Of a stretch of 10,831 nt of DNA, positions 1 through 7,394 are shown in pieces. A program made the translations under genes and the position numbers. How positions within the stretch are numbered: the first letter of the stretch is position 1; each line of letters begins with the position of its first letter. The stretch is from an uncultured Sphingomonadaceae bacterium. Its GTDB lineage: Bacteria > Pseudomonadota > Alphaproteobacteria > Sphingomonadales > Sphingomonadaceae. The notes under the pieces are model-generated. The model searched no databases. It was not told the origin of the DNA and saw only the letters and a program-made list of their open reading frames with translations. The DNA lies in assembly GCA_938003725.1 (NCBI GenBank), contig CALKXX010000061.1, positions 1-10,831 on the forward strand, given 5' to 3'.

Positions 1-821
1 CGGTCTGCGCGCGGTTCGGTTTTCCCTGCACGATTTTCATGGGCGCGACGGATATCGAGCGCCAGAAACCGAATATTTTCCGCATGCGGTTACTGGGCGC
101 AGAGGTTGTGCCGGTGACCAGCGGTTCGGCGACGCTGAAGGACGCGATGAACGAAGCGCTGCGCCACTGGGTCGCCAATGTGCACGACACTTTCTACATT
201 ATCGGTACTGCGGCTGGGCCGCATCCCTACCCCGAACTGGTCCGCGATTTCCAATCGGTTATCGGCAAGGAAGCCCGCGCACAGATGCTGGAGCGGATTG
301 ATCGTTTGCCGGATCTGTTGGTCGCGGCAATTGGCGGCGGCTCCAACGCTATCGGCCTGTTCCACCCGTTTCTGGATGATGCAGATGTCAAAATGCTTGG
401 CGTGGAAGCAGCAGGACATGGCTTGAAAAAACAGCATGCAGCTAGTCTTGCAGGCGGTTCACCGGGTATTCTTCACGGCAATAAAACCTATCTGCTACAG
501 GATGAAGATGGCCAGATTGACGAAGCCCATTCGATCAGTGCTGGCCTCGACTATCCCGGCATCGGACCGGAGCATAGCTGGCTAAAAGAATCCGGCCGTG
601 TCGACTATGACAGCGCGACCGATACCGAAGCGCTGGATGCTTTCCAACTCCTCTGCCGCACCGAAGGGATTATCCCCGCGCTGGAACCCAGCCACGCCAT
701 CGCGGCGGTGGTCCGGGAAGCGGTGAAGATGGAGCGGGATCAGATCATATTGGCGAACTTATGTGGGCGCGGGGACAAGGATATTTTTACTGTCGCTGAG
801 GCTTTGGGGACGGAGATTTGA
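1..821 (+). CDS. trpB: Tryptophan synthase beta chain, 3' part (start lies outside window)
   Basis: PLP-dependent beta subunit that condenses indole with L-serine to give L-tryptophan, working in an alpha2-beta2 complex with TrpA. The frame is open from the left edge: codons from position 3 read VCARFGFPCTIFMGATDIERQ, the usual TrpB segment before the first in-window ATG at 39, so that ATG is internal. About 272 residues of a usual ~400 are present; the N-terminal part with the PLP-binding lysine is missing. Visible family motifs are the PLP phosphate-binding GGGSNAIG (about 333-356), GIIPALEPSHA (about 667-699) and the C-terminal CGRGDKD (about 762-782). The C terminus is intact and ends in TGA. 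TrpA follows downstream, but only after a repeat-filled 371-bp gap, unusual for a pair that is normally nearly contiguous. Identity is secure from the motifs. Confidence 0.97.
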   Translation, partial: VCARFGFPCTIFMGATDIERQKPNIFRMRLLGAEVVPVTSGSATLKDAMNEALRHWVANVHDTFYIIGTAAGPHPYPELVRDFQSVIGKEARAQMLERIDRLPDLLVAAIGGGSNAIGLFHPFLDDADVKMLGVEAAGHGLKKQHAASLAGGSPGILHGNKTYLLQDEDGQIDEAHSISAGLDYPGIGPEHSWLKESGRVDYDSATDTEALDAFQLLCRTEGIIPALEPSHAIAAVVREAVKMERDQIILANLCGRGDKDIFTVAEALGTEI

Positions 822-895
822 AACGTCGCCGAAAACGTCGGGCAAAAACCAAAATATTTATTATATGACCCATCTCTCCACCACATTCACCTTTC

Positions 896-959
896 TCTCT
901 CCCCTTCAGGGGAGAGATACGAGACTTGCGGGCTTGCCCGCTAGGCGCAGTTGAGAGGG
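896..959 (+). repeat. Palindromic intergenic repeat, copy 1 (half unit)
   Basis: The copy starts with a perfect 9-bp stem, TCTCTCCCC (896-904) and GGGGAGAGA (909-917), around the loop TTCA. A smaller stem, GCGGG/CCCGC (928-932/937-941), follows. It ends with CTAGGCGCAGTTG (941-953) and a purine-rich GAGAGGG tail. The layout (CTCTCCC-type hairpin, about 23-26 nt spacer, CTAGGCGCAGTTG, GAGGG) is the same as copy 2, so this is one repeat family. There is no U-tract after the stem, so a simple terminator is unlikely. Confidence 0.8.
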
Positions 960-1026
960 GGCGGCATGCGCAATCCCAGATTGGCTGAATATGCGAGGAG
1001 CAAAGATATGACCGTGAACCATCCGA

Positions 1027-1188
1027 CCTTCTCCCTTGAGGGAGAAGGATATGGAGCCTTGCTGAGGAACGAAGCTAGGCGCAGTTGGATGAGGGTGCTC
1101 GATCATCGCGGCTTGGTGCACCCTCACCCAGCTACAACTAGGCAACAAGTTGCCAAGTTTGCGCAACCCTCTCCCTCAAGGGAGAGGG
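1027..1188. repeat. Compound inverted palindromic repeat (copies 2 and 3, tail to tail)
   Basis: The left end is the hairpin CCTTCTCCC-TTGA-GGGAGAAGG (1027-1048). The right end is CCCTCTCCC-TCAA-GGGAGAGGG (1167-1188). The right end is the reverse complement of the left at 20 of 22 positions, and the two differences are a compensatory pair (T-A versus C-G) that keeps the stem intact. Inside, GGATGAGGGTGC (1087-1098) and GCACCCTCACCC (1118-1129) form a second inverted repeat with one mismatch. GGCAAC-AA-GTTGCC (1141-1154) is a further small palindrome. The 162-bp block therefore looks like two half units facing each other, MITE-like in symmetry, but no target-site duplication or transposase was seen. 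I cannot assign it to a named repeat family. Confidence 0.8.
1167..1188 (+). promoter_or_regulatory. Hairpin containing the trpA ribosome binding site
   Basis: The 3' arm of the last repeat hairpin, GGGAGAGGG (1180-1188), is the only Shine-Dalgarno-like sequence before the trpA ATG at 1193; GGAG (1181-1184) sits 8 nt from the start. In the mRNA this arm can pair completely with CCCTCTCCC (1167-1175) around a 4-nt loop. The repeat thus appears both to supply the site and to be able to mask it. Effects on translation are inferred, not shown. Confidence 0.6.
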
Positions 1189-1192
1189 CTTT

Positions 1193-1981
1193 ATGACCCG
1201 CCTTAGCCAATCTTTCCCGCCCGAGCGCGCAGCACTCGTCACCTTCGTAACCGGCGGCGATCCAACGCCTGCGGACACCGCCTCCATCCTCGACGCTCTG
1301 GTCGAAGGCGGAGCGGACATTATCGAACTTGGCATGCCGTTTACCGATCCGATGGCCGATGGGCCGTCTATTCAGGAAGCCAATATCCGCAGCCTGGACG
1401 CGGGCACCAAAACCGCCGATATCCTGTCCATTGCGAAGGAATTTCGCGAGCGCCATCCCGGCACGCCGCTGGTCCTCATGGGCTATGCCAATCCGATGAC
1501 GATACGCGGATCGGAATGGTTTGCCACCGCTTGCGCCGACAATGGCGTCGATGGCGTGATCTGTGTCGATATTCCGACCGAGGAAGATGATGCGCTTGGT
1601 CCTGCCCTGCGCGCCAAGAATATCGCCACTATCCGCCTCGCCACGCCGACCACCGACGATGCCCGCCTGCCCGCCGTGCTCGATAACGCAACCGGCTTTC
1701 TATACTATGTCTCAGTCGCAGGGATTACCGGCAAGCAACAGGCCGCTCAGGACAGTATCGTAGCCGCGGTTGCCAAGTTAAAAGCCCAAACCGACCTTCC
1801 CGTCGCCGTTGGTTTTGGTGTGCGCACTCCGGAACAGGCCGCCGATATTGCCCGTGTTGCCGATGGCGTAGTCGTCGGCTCCGCAATTGTCGAAATTATC
1901 GGTGAACATGGCAAAAACGCCGCGCCGCATGTTCGGGACTATGTCAAATCGCTTTCCGATGCTATCAGGTCGGCACGTTAG
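1193..1981 (+). CDS. trpA: Tryptophan synthase alpha chain
   Basis: Cleaves indole-3-glycerol phosphate to indole and glyceraldehyde-3-phosphate and passes the indole through a tunnel to TrpB. The 262-aa TIM-barrel protein is of normal family length. Catalytic residues are in place: Glu45 in IELGMPF and Asp56 in DPMADGP (equivalent to Glu49 and Asp60 of the Salmonella enzyme). The LVLMGYANPM strand, the SVAGITG loop and the phosphate-binding GFGVRTP and GVVVGSAIV segments are also present. The ATG at 1193 is the only sensible start, since the protein begins in the usual way (RLSQSF...RAALVTFVTGGDP). Its ribosome binding site lies inside a repeat hairpin. accD follows after 19 nt, so the two are probably cotranscribed. 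Confidence 0.97.
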   Translation: MTRLSQSFPPERAALVTFVTGGDPTPADTASILDALVEGGADIIELGMPFTDPMADGPSIQEANIRSLDAGTKTADILSIAKEFRERHPGTPLVLMGYANPMTIRGSEWFATACADNGVDGVICVDIPTEEDDALGPALRAKNIATIRLATPTTDDARLPAVLDNATGFLYYVSVAGITGKQQAAQDSIVAAVAKLKAQTDLPVAVGFGVRTPEQAADIARVADGVVVGSAIVEIIGEHGKNAAPHVRDYVKSLSDAIRSAR

Positions 1982-2000
1982 TATTTAGGGGAATTGCACA

Positions 2001-2855
2001 ATGTCCTGGCTCAGCAACGTCCGCAACAAGATTGCTTCGATCACTACAAAAGAAACTGCAGATAACCTGTGGCACAAATGCAAAAAGTGCGATTCCATGG
2101 TTTTTCTCAAAGAGTTTGAGGAAAACATGCATGTCTGTCCAAAATGCGAGCATCACGGCCGGATCGGGCCGATGATCCGCTTTGACCAGCTTATGGATGA
2201 AAATAGCTGGAAGATTATTCCATTTACGAAGGTTCAAGAAGATCCGCTGAAATTTAGGGATCAAAAGCGTTATACCGAACGATTGAAAGCTGCGCGTGCA
2301 AAGACCGAAGAGCAAGATGCCTGGGTCAATGTCAGCGGCTCCATTGAAGGCCATAAATGTATTGTCGGGGTACAAGATTTCGGTTTCATGGGTGGATCAA
2401 TGGGACTTGCCGTTGGCCAGGCCTTTGTTGATGCCGCAATGCGTGCAATTGAGGAGCAATGCCCGTTAATCTGTTTTACAGCCTCCGGCGGCGCAAGGAT
2501 GCAGGAAGGTACGCTTTCCCTGATGCAGATGCCCAAAACCACCGTAGCAATCTCGATGATGCGCGAGGCGGGTATTCCTTATATCGTGGTACTCACGGAC
2601 CCTACTTCGGGCGGGGTAATGGCGGCCTATGCGATGTTGGGTGATGTTCAAATTGCAGAACCAGACGCGACATTGGCATTCACCGGACGGCGCGTGATTG
2701 AAAATACGATCCGCGAAAAATTGCCGGATGATTTTCAAACGTCGGAATATTATCTGGATCACGGCATGCTTGATATGATCGTTCATCGTAGGGATTTGCG
2801 TGCCGAACTGGCCAAAGTCATGGACTACCTGATGGCTTGGAAAGACGCCGCATAG
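2001..2855 (+). CDS. accD: Acetyl-CoA carboxylase carboxyltransferase subunit beta
   Basis: Beta subunit of the carboxyltransferase of acetyl-CoA carboxylase; with AccA it moves the carboxyl group from biotin on AccB to acetyl-CoA, making malonyl-CoA for fatty-acid synthesis. The 284-aa protein begins with the typical MSWLSNVRNKI. It has a four-cysteine zinc ribbon (Cys27, Cys30, Cys46, Cys49; CKKC and CPKC), followed by the crotonase-fold domain with FMGGSMGLAVGQ, ASGGARMQEG, TDPTSGGV and GRRVIENTIREKLP. The start is supported by AGGGG at 1987-1991, 9 nt before the ATG. It lies 19 nt after trpA and 13 nt before folC, in the trpA-accD-folC order common in alphaproteobacteria. Nothing appears truncated. 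Confidence 0.97.
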   Translation: MSWLSNVRNKIASITTKETADNLWHKCKKCDSMVFLKEFEENMHVCPKCEHHGRIGPMIRFDQLMDENSWKIIPFTKVQEDPLKFRDQKRYTERLKAARAKTEEQDAWVNVSGSIEGHKCIVGVQDFGFMGGSMGLAVGQAFVDAAMRAIEEQCPLICFTASGGARMQEGTLSLMQMPKTTVAISMMREAGIPYIVVLTDPTSGGVMAAYAMLGDVQIAEPDATLAFTGRRVIENTIREKLPDDFQTSEYYLDHGMLDMIVHRRDLRAELAKVMDYLMAWKDAA

Positions 2856-2868
2856 GCTAAGGACAGTC

Positions 2869-4191
2869 ATGGCAGATGGCGCGACATCGGATCATCCGGC
2901 GGTTCAGAAACAATTGGACAGACTTTCCCTGTTATCGCCCGGGCGAGATATTTTGGGATTGGAGAGAATTGCCGAAGTTTTACGGCGGCTGGGCAATCCA
3001 CAGAAAGACATACCGCCGGTTTTCCATGTCGCCGGTACGAACGGTAAGGGCTCCACCTGTGCCTTTCTACGCGCAGCGATTGAGGCGGAAGGATTGAAAG
3101 CCCATGTCTATACCAGTCCGCATCTGGTGCGGTTCAATGAACGTGTCCGGATTTCCGGTAAGCTGATTGAGGATGAATATCTGGCAGAATTATTGGCCCG
3201 GGTTCTGGATATCAGCGCGGATATCAATCCGAGTTTTTTTGAAGCAACCACCGCCGCCGCGTTTCTCGCTTTCATGGAAAGGCCGGCCGATGCCTGTATA
3301 TTGGAGGTTGGTCTGGGCGGGCGGCTAGATGCAACGAACATTGTGACGAATCCGGTGTCAACCGGGATCGCGGCTCTGGGGATTGATCATGAAGGTTTTC
3401 TCTTGTCTCCGGAAAATGGAGCGCCGGAAGATCCGATGGTTCGCATCGCCTGGGAAAAGGCCGGGATCGCAAAACACGGTGCGCCGCTGATCACGCAAAA
3501 ATATACCGACACGATGAAAGATATCATTGCCCGCCATTGCGGGAAAATCGGCACTGAATTCCGGCCGCGCGGCGAAGAATGGGACGCCGCCATCTATGAA
3601 GGCCAGTTGCATTACCGGGATGCGATGGGAAAGATCGACCTGCCCCTCCCCGCACTTGTCGGCGCGCATCAGGCAGACAATGCCGCGCTAGCCATCGCTA
3701 TGTTACGACATCAAAGCGCAATCACAGTCTCTGGCAGCGCTCTGAAAGCTGCCATGGGATGGGCACAGTGGCCCGGTCGAATGCACTTGTTGATGGCCGG
3801 CCCGTTAACCAACCTGTTGCCACCGGACGCAGAAATTTGGGTGGACGGCGGTCATAATGTAAGTGCCGGATTGGCCCTCGCCAAACATTTTGCGGACTAT
3901 GAGGCCGGATCAATCCATTTGATCATCGGCATGTTGTCGAACAAGGAACCCGCTGCAATCATCAAACCTCTTGCCGAGAAGATAGCGAGCCTAACCATCA
4001 TTGCTGTGCCCGGACATGACAGCCATGCCGCCGCAGCTTATCCATCTATTGCACCAACCGCTCGGGAAGCAGCCGATATTCAAAACGCGCTCGAAATGCT
4101 TCCAAAGGACACAGGTCAGACCGTACTCATCGCTGGCTCACTTTATGTCGCGGGGGAAGTGCTGAAAGCAAACGCGCAGTTGCCGGATTAG
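2869..4191 (+). CDS. folC: Bifunctional dihydrofolate synthase / folylpolyglutamate synthase
   Basis: Mur-ligase-type ATPase that adds glutamate to dihydropteroate and then extends the glutamate tail of folates. The 440-aa protein shows the P-loop GTNGKGS (56-62), TSPHLVRFNERV (82-93), the Mg-binding EVGLGGRLDATN (Glu146), His174 in GIDHEGF, EKAGI with the likely carbamylated Lys197, GAHQADNAALA (265-275), WPGRM (301-305) and the C-terminal-domain DGGHN (326-330). The loop between His174 and Lys197 is about 8 residues longer than in E. coli FolC as I recall that sequence. The start ATG is preceded by AAGGA (2859-2863) at 5-nt spacing. It lies 13 nt after accD, so cotranscription is likely. 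Its stop overlaps that of the converging transporter gene by 4 bp. Confidence 0.95.
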   Translation: MADGATSDHPAVQKQLDRLSLLSPGRDILGLERIAEVLRRLGNPQKDIPPVFHVAGTNGKGSTCAFLRAAIEAEGLKAHVYTSPHLVRFNERVRISGKLIEDEYLAELLARVLDISADINPSFFEATTAAAFLAFMERPADACILEVGLGGRLDATNIVTNPVSTGIAALGIDHEGFLLSPENGAPEDPMVRIAWEKAGIAKHGAPLITQKYTDTMKDIIARHCGKIGTEFRPRGEEWDAAIYEGQLHYRDAMGKIDLPLPALVGAHQADNAALAIAMLRHQSAITVSGSALKAAMGWAQWPGRMHLLMAGPLTNLLPPDAEIWVDGGHNVSAGLALAKHFADYEAGSIHLIIGMLSNKEPAAIIKPLAEKIASLTIIAVPGHDSHAAAAYPSIAPTAREAADIQNALEMLPKDTGQTVLIAGSLYVAGEVLKANAQLPD

Positions 4192-5525
4192 ACAGTGTCC
4201 TTTTCGTCTGCATGTGTGGATCCTGCTGTTCCCAAAGACCTGTCCACAAGCCCGGACCGAACCATCAGCCAGAACATGACGACACCCGGTAGTGCGGCCA
4301 GGGTAGTAAGCAGATAAAAGTTCACATATCCCATGCCTTCGATCAGGGAGCCAGCCGTGGTACCGGTGAGGGACCGCCCCAAAATACTGGCTGCAGCTGA
4401 TAATAAGGCGAATTGCGTCGCCGTAAAGTTCAAGTTACATAGGGCCGATAGATAAGCGACAACGGCAACACCGCCGATACCACTGGCAAAATTTTCAAAC
4501 CCGATCGCTGCGGCCATGGCCCAATTATTGTGACCACTCGCTGCAAGCCCCGCGAAGGAAAGATTGCTGACGGCCATAAGGATCAAGCTGAGCATAACTG
4601 CTTTCTTCATTCCCAGTTTCGAATAGATCATACCGCCAACAAATATGCCAATCAGAAACGCGAAAAAACCCAGGCTTATGTCGTAAAACGCGATTTCATC
4701 ATTGGTGAATCCAAGATCCTCGAACAGCAATCGAAACGTCAAGTTCGCCAGAGTGTCGCCAATCTTGTGCACCAATACGAAGAGCAAGACGACAATTGCG
4801 CCAGAGCGTTTGAAAAACTCCGCCAAGGGGCTGATATAAGCAATCGCAGCCTCAATCGGGCCTTTTAATTTTTGTGGTTCCTGTCGACGTTCGGGTTCGC
4901 CCATCATTAGCCCTGTAAAAAACGCAAATAGCGCGAAAAATGCCACTACGAAATAGGCCATCGACCAACCAAATCGTTCCGCTATAACAAGAGCGATAGC
5001 ACCCGCCGCGGCAGAGCCTATACGCCAGCCATATTGTGACATGCCGGACCCTACACCCAATTGTTCGGGTTCCAGCAACTCGATGCGATAGGCGTCAATC
5101 ACAATATCAAACGTAGCTCCCGCCACACCCACCATGATAGCGGCAACCGCCACCGCGCCAATATTGGCCGTCGGGTCAAGCGAGCCGAGATACATGATAG
5201 AGAACATGACCAGCGCCGCAGTGAACCAAAGCCAGGAAACCCGTTGCCCGAAGCGTCCGATGATCGGCAGCTTCACCGCATCAATAATCGGCGCCCAGAG
5301 CCATTTGAAGTTATAGGCAAGAAAAGTCAGCGCAAAAGCAGTCACGGTAGACTTTTCAATCCCCGCCTGCGCCAGTCTAGTGGTCAGTGTTGCGGCAATC
5401 ATCGCAAAGGGGAAACCAGAGGATATCCCTAGAAACAAAGCTGCTAGAGGTGCCGGCTCGCTGTATGCGCGCACGCCTTCTGGCAAATGGCGACGCCACC
5501 CCAATTCCGTTGACTGTTCACTCAC
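4188..5525 (-). CDS. AmpG-like major facilitator superfamily transporter
   Basis: Predicted inner-membrane transporter of 445 aa with about 12 hydrophobic helices. It resembles the AmpG/PAT branch of the MFS: GISSGFPFAMIAATL (33-47), YNFKWLWAPIID (71-82), GRFGQRVSW (90-98) and ATFDIVIDAYRIELL (137-151, with Asp140 and Asp144) match the AmpG patterns SGLP, FKFLWSP, GRRRGW and QDIVFDA. AmpG imports anhydro-muropeptides for cell-wall recycling, but the substrate here cannot be settled from sequence alone; other PAT members carry different substrates. The start is GTG at 5525, supported by a strong GGGGAGGA site (5533-5540 on the complement) 7 nt upstream. It converges with folC with a 4-bp stop overlap and no room for a separate terminator. 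It lies 86 nt after the DUF1223 gene on the same strand. Confidence 0.85.
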   Translation of the reverse strand: MSEQSTELGWRRHLPEGVRAYSEPAPLAALFLGISSGFPFAMIAATLTTRLAQAGIEKSTVTAFALTFLAYNFKWLWAPIIDAVKLPIIGRFGQRVSWLWFTAALVMFSIMYLGSLDPTANIGAVAVAAIMVGVAGATFDIVIDAYRIELLEPEQLGVGSGMSQYGWRIGSAAAGAIALVIAERFGWSMAYFVVAFFALFAFFTGLMMGEPERRQEPQKLKGPIEAAIAYISPLAEFFKRSGAIVVLLFVLVHKIGDTLANLTFRLLFEDLGFTNDEIAFYDISLGFFAFLIGIFVGGMIYSKLGMKKAVMLSLILMAVSNLSFAGLAASGHNNWAMAAAIGFENFASGIGGVAVVAYLSALCNLNFTATQFALLSAAASILGRSLTGTTAGSLIEGMGYVNFYLLTTLAALPGVVMFWLMVRSGLVDRSLGTAGSTHADEKDTV

Positions 5526-5611
5526 ACGTACGTCCTCCCCGAAACTTGAGAGGAATCTTTAGCGCCTATTCACCTGAATGCCAGCTTGATTTTGATGGAA
5601 TTCGCCCGGAC

Positions 5612-6424
5612 CTATAGATCGAGGAGCTTGGCACCCACAATTGCACCCGCGCCCGGGCGTTGGATAACAACGGCATATTTGTCTGCGCCGCTAATATCCG
5701 TATCCTGGTTGGAGAGCGTGTAGGTTTTGGTCGTTCCAGTCCAGCTACCTAGATTTTGTTCGTTCCGGACGACATTGGTATAGTGCAGCTTTCGGCCGCC
5801 ATTCTCGCCCATGCCGATCCGAACCGTTTCCGATGTGCTCAACGCGAGAAGCGATACACTGGCCATATAGCTCGACTTGCCGGAAACCGTTACAATCGTT
5901 TGTCCATTGTCGCCTCGCGCTGTTTCGATAACAGGGCCATCGCTGTTTTTAGCCAGTCGAACCAGTGATCTGATGTCGCCTTCTCGTGATCCGACCGCAC
6001 CTCCGCCACCATTTACGACGATCTGCGGGGTATATACTCCTGATCCGGTCAAGCCCTTTTTGGCATAAGCACGCTGTAATCGGGTATTGTCCTCACGTGC
6101 CAGAGTGTCTTTCCAGCCTAGGCGGTCCCAATAGGTAACGGGCCGCGTAATCACCAGCAGGGACTCGTCTTTAGCAAGCCTTTTGGCAAGCATATCTGCT
6201 GGGGGACAGGACGAGCATCCCTGACTGGTGAATAATTCGACGACGACCGGGTTAAGGGAGGAGTGGTCGTCATCGAGAGACGCGGTTTTCGTTTTTTGTG
6301 CGGGTGTCGCTATCCCATCGGCGCTTGCGACAGACATCGTTGCCGATGATTGGGCGATTTGCGCGCCCATGAAACCGGCAAAAGCGGTTCCAGCAATCAT
6401 AATGGCAAGGATTATCTTGTTCAT
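5612..6424 (-). CDS. Secreted DUF1223 family protein with thioredoxin-like fold
   Basis: This 270-aa protein belongs to DUF1223, a family of mostly exported alphaproteobacterial proteins of unknown function. The N terminus, MNKIILAIMIAGTAFAGFMGAQIAQ, is a clear signal peptide: a lysine followed by a hydrophobic core. A low-complexity linker follows, then the family core VVELFTSQGCSSCPPAD with Cys70-Ser-Ser-Cys73, VTYWDRLGWKD (96-106), and GVYTPQIVVNGGGGAVGS. The CxxC in a thioredoxin-like fold suggests periplasmic redox activity, but this is inference. The frame stays open upstream to 6628, but the ATG at 6424 is chosen because it begins the signal peptide and has GGAG 6 nt before it; the extension would overlap the divergent pseudouridine-synthase gene. 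Confidence 0.85.
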   Translation of the reverse strand: MNKIILAIMIAGTAFAGFMGAQIAQSSATMSVASADGIATPAQKTKTASLDDDHSSLNPVVVELFTSQGCSSCPPADMLAKRLAKDESLLVITRPVTYWDRLGWKDTLAREDNTRLQRAYAKKGLTGSGVYTPQIVVNGGGGAVGSREGDIRSLVRLAKNSDGPVIETARGDNGQTIVTVSGKSSYMASVSLLALSTSETVRIGMGENGGRKLHYTNVVRNEQNLGSWTGTTKTYTLSNQDTDISGADKYAVVIQRPGAGAIVGAKLLDL

Positions 6425-6493
6425 ATCAAACTCCAACGGGGTAACTATAATCTCATTCGCACCCGTCGGTAGTTCGGTTACAGATTGCGAAGA

Positions 6494-6499
6494 TATTAT
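6494..6499 (+). promoter_or_regulatory. Possible -10 element of the pseudouridine-synthase gene
   Basis: TATTAT matches the -10 consensus at 5 of 6 positions and lies in the 96-bp divergent region. It would place the transcript start near 6506-6510, at or next to the in-frame ATG 6509, which lacks a Shine-Dalgarno site. No convincing -35 was found (weak TTCGGT around 6473). Low certainty. Confidence 0.25.
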
Positions 6500-6520
6500 T
6501 TTTCCGGCATGCGCAATGCC

Positions 6521-7336
6521 ATGGATGAAGATAACCCGCCAAAGAAATATACGGCCAGACCCACGCCCGGAGCGGATCAGGAACAACGCCTCAAAGCCCA
6601 GGATTCTGAACCAAAGCGTGAGGGGCAACGCATCGCAAAATTACTGGCGCGCGCAGGCGTGGCATCACGCCGCGAGATTGAGCGGATGATTGATGCCGGA
6701 CGGATTGAGTTAAACGGCGAACCGGTCGAACATCCCTCATTGAAACGTAAAAACCTGACCGGTATTACTGTCGATGGCAATCCGGTATCTGAACCCTCTC
6801 CGGCAAAACTTTTCCGTTTTCACAAACCCAATGGTTACATCACCGCTGAACGCGATTTTTCCGGGCGTAAAACAATTTATGACGTCTTGCCTGACGATAT
6901 CGAACGGATCATGCCCATTGGCAGGCTCGATCTGAATACCGAAGGTTTGTTGCTAATGACCACCGATGGTGAGTTCAAGCGAGAGATGGAATTGCCGAAA
7001 AATGGTATAGAACGCACCTATCGTGCGCGGACATTCGGCGACATATCCCAAAACCAGCTGGAAGAGCTGTATAAAGGTATTACGGTCGAGGGCATGCATT
7101 ATGGCCCAATCACCGCCAATTTGGAGCGCAGCACCGGGCGCAATCAATGGATTGAAATGACACTGACCGAGGGCAAGAATCGCGAAGTACGCAAGGTATT
7201 GGAACATTTTGGGTTGAAAACGTCTCGATTGATCCGGACACGCTATGGCCCGTTTGTGCTGGGTGATTTGGCGAAGGGAGAGATTGATGCCGTGCGCCGG
7301 CACGATCTGGTCAAATTCCGGAAGACTTTGACATGA
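6521..7336 (+). CDS. rluB: RsuA/RluB/E/F-family rRNA pseudouridine synthase (RluB-like)
   Basis: Converts a specific uridine in rRNA to pseudouridine; the RluB type modifies 23S rRNA (U2605 in E. coli), though RsuA, RluE and RluF are close relatives. From the ATG at 6521 the protein has 271 aa: a basic, disordered N terminus (1-35), an S4 RNA-binding domain (about 36-90, starting RIAKLLARAGVASRREIE), and the catalytic domain with HKPNGYITAERD and GRLDLNTEGLLL, whose Asp137 is the nucleophile. NREVRKVLEHFGL and RTRYGPF close the domain. The start is uncertain: ATG 6521, ATG 6509 (in frame, MRNAMDED) and TTG 6485 all lack a good ribosome binding site. It is divergent from the DUF1223 gene and followed 58 nt later by rsmD, another rRNA-modifying enzyme, a common pairing in alphaproteobacteria. 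Confidence 0.9.
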   Translation: MDEDNPPKKYTARPTPGADQEQRLKAQDSEPKREGQRIAKLLARAGVASRREIERMIDAGRIELNGEPVEHPSLKRKNLTGITVDGNPVSEPSPAKLFRFHKPNGYITAERDFSGRKTIYDVLPDDIERIMPIGRLDLNTEGLLLMTTDGEFKREMELPKNGIERTYRARTFGDISQNQLEELYKGITVEGMHYGPITANLERSTGRNQWIEMTLTEGKNREVRKVLEHFGLKTSRLIRTRYGPFVLGDLAKGEIDAVRRHDLVKFRKTLT

Positions 7337-7394
7337 GATATAGGTGCCGTGGCATCCTCACCATCTTCTTAGGTCAAGAAAATAGGCTAGAAAA

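Larger units (their letters stand above)
822..1192. other. Repeat-filled trpB-trpA intergenic region
   Basis: This 371-bp stretch holds no credible gene. Positions 822-895 are AT-rich with no clear terminator. From 896 on it is dominated by three related GC-rich hairpins (896-917, 1027-1048, 1167-1188) and two copies of the 13-mer CTAGGCGCAGTTG (941-953, 1075-1087). Short open frames here on both strands run through the palindromes and look like chance products. There is no leader peptide with tandem Trp codons, so a classical trp attenuator is not supported. Confidence 0.85.

Noticed and set aside
896..917. Rho-independent terminator after trpB
   Set aside because: The stem is good but is not followed by a run of T, and the same hairpin recurs twice more, including directly before trpA.
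822..1192. Classical trp attenuator or leader peptide before trpA
   Set aside because: No short ORF with tandem Trp codons and no stem followed by a U-tract is present; the hairpins belong to a repeat family instead.
951..1196. Open frames across the trpB-trpA spacer on both strands (for example 951-1196 + and 906-1166 -)
   Set aside because: They run through the palindromic repeats, have no ribosome binding sites and give low-complexity, repeat-derived peptides; palindromes often keep frames open by chance.
5061..5432. Plus-strand open frames opposite the AmpG-like gene (for example 4530-4868, 5061-5432)
   Set aside because: These are antisense shadows of a well-supported membrane transporter; their translations are highly charged, resemble no family I know, and lack start signals.
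6425..6628. N-terminal extension of the DUF1223 protein to 6628
   Set aside because: It would bury a clear signal peptide inside the protein, overlaps the divergent pseudouridine-synthase gene, and the ATG at 6424 has its own GGAG site.
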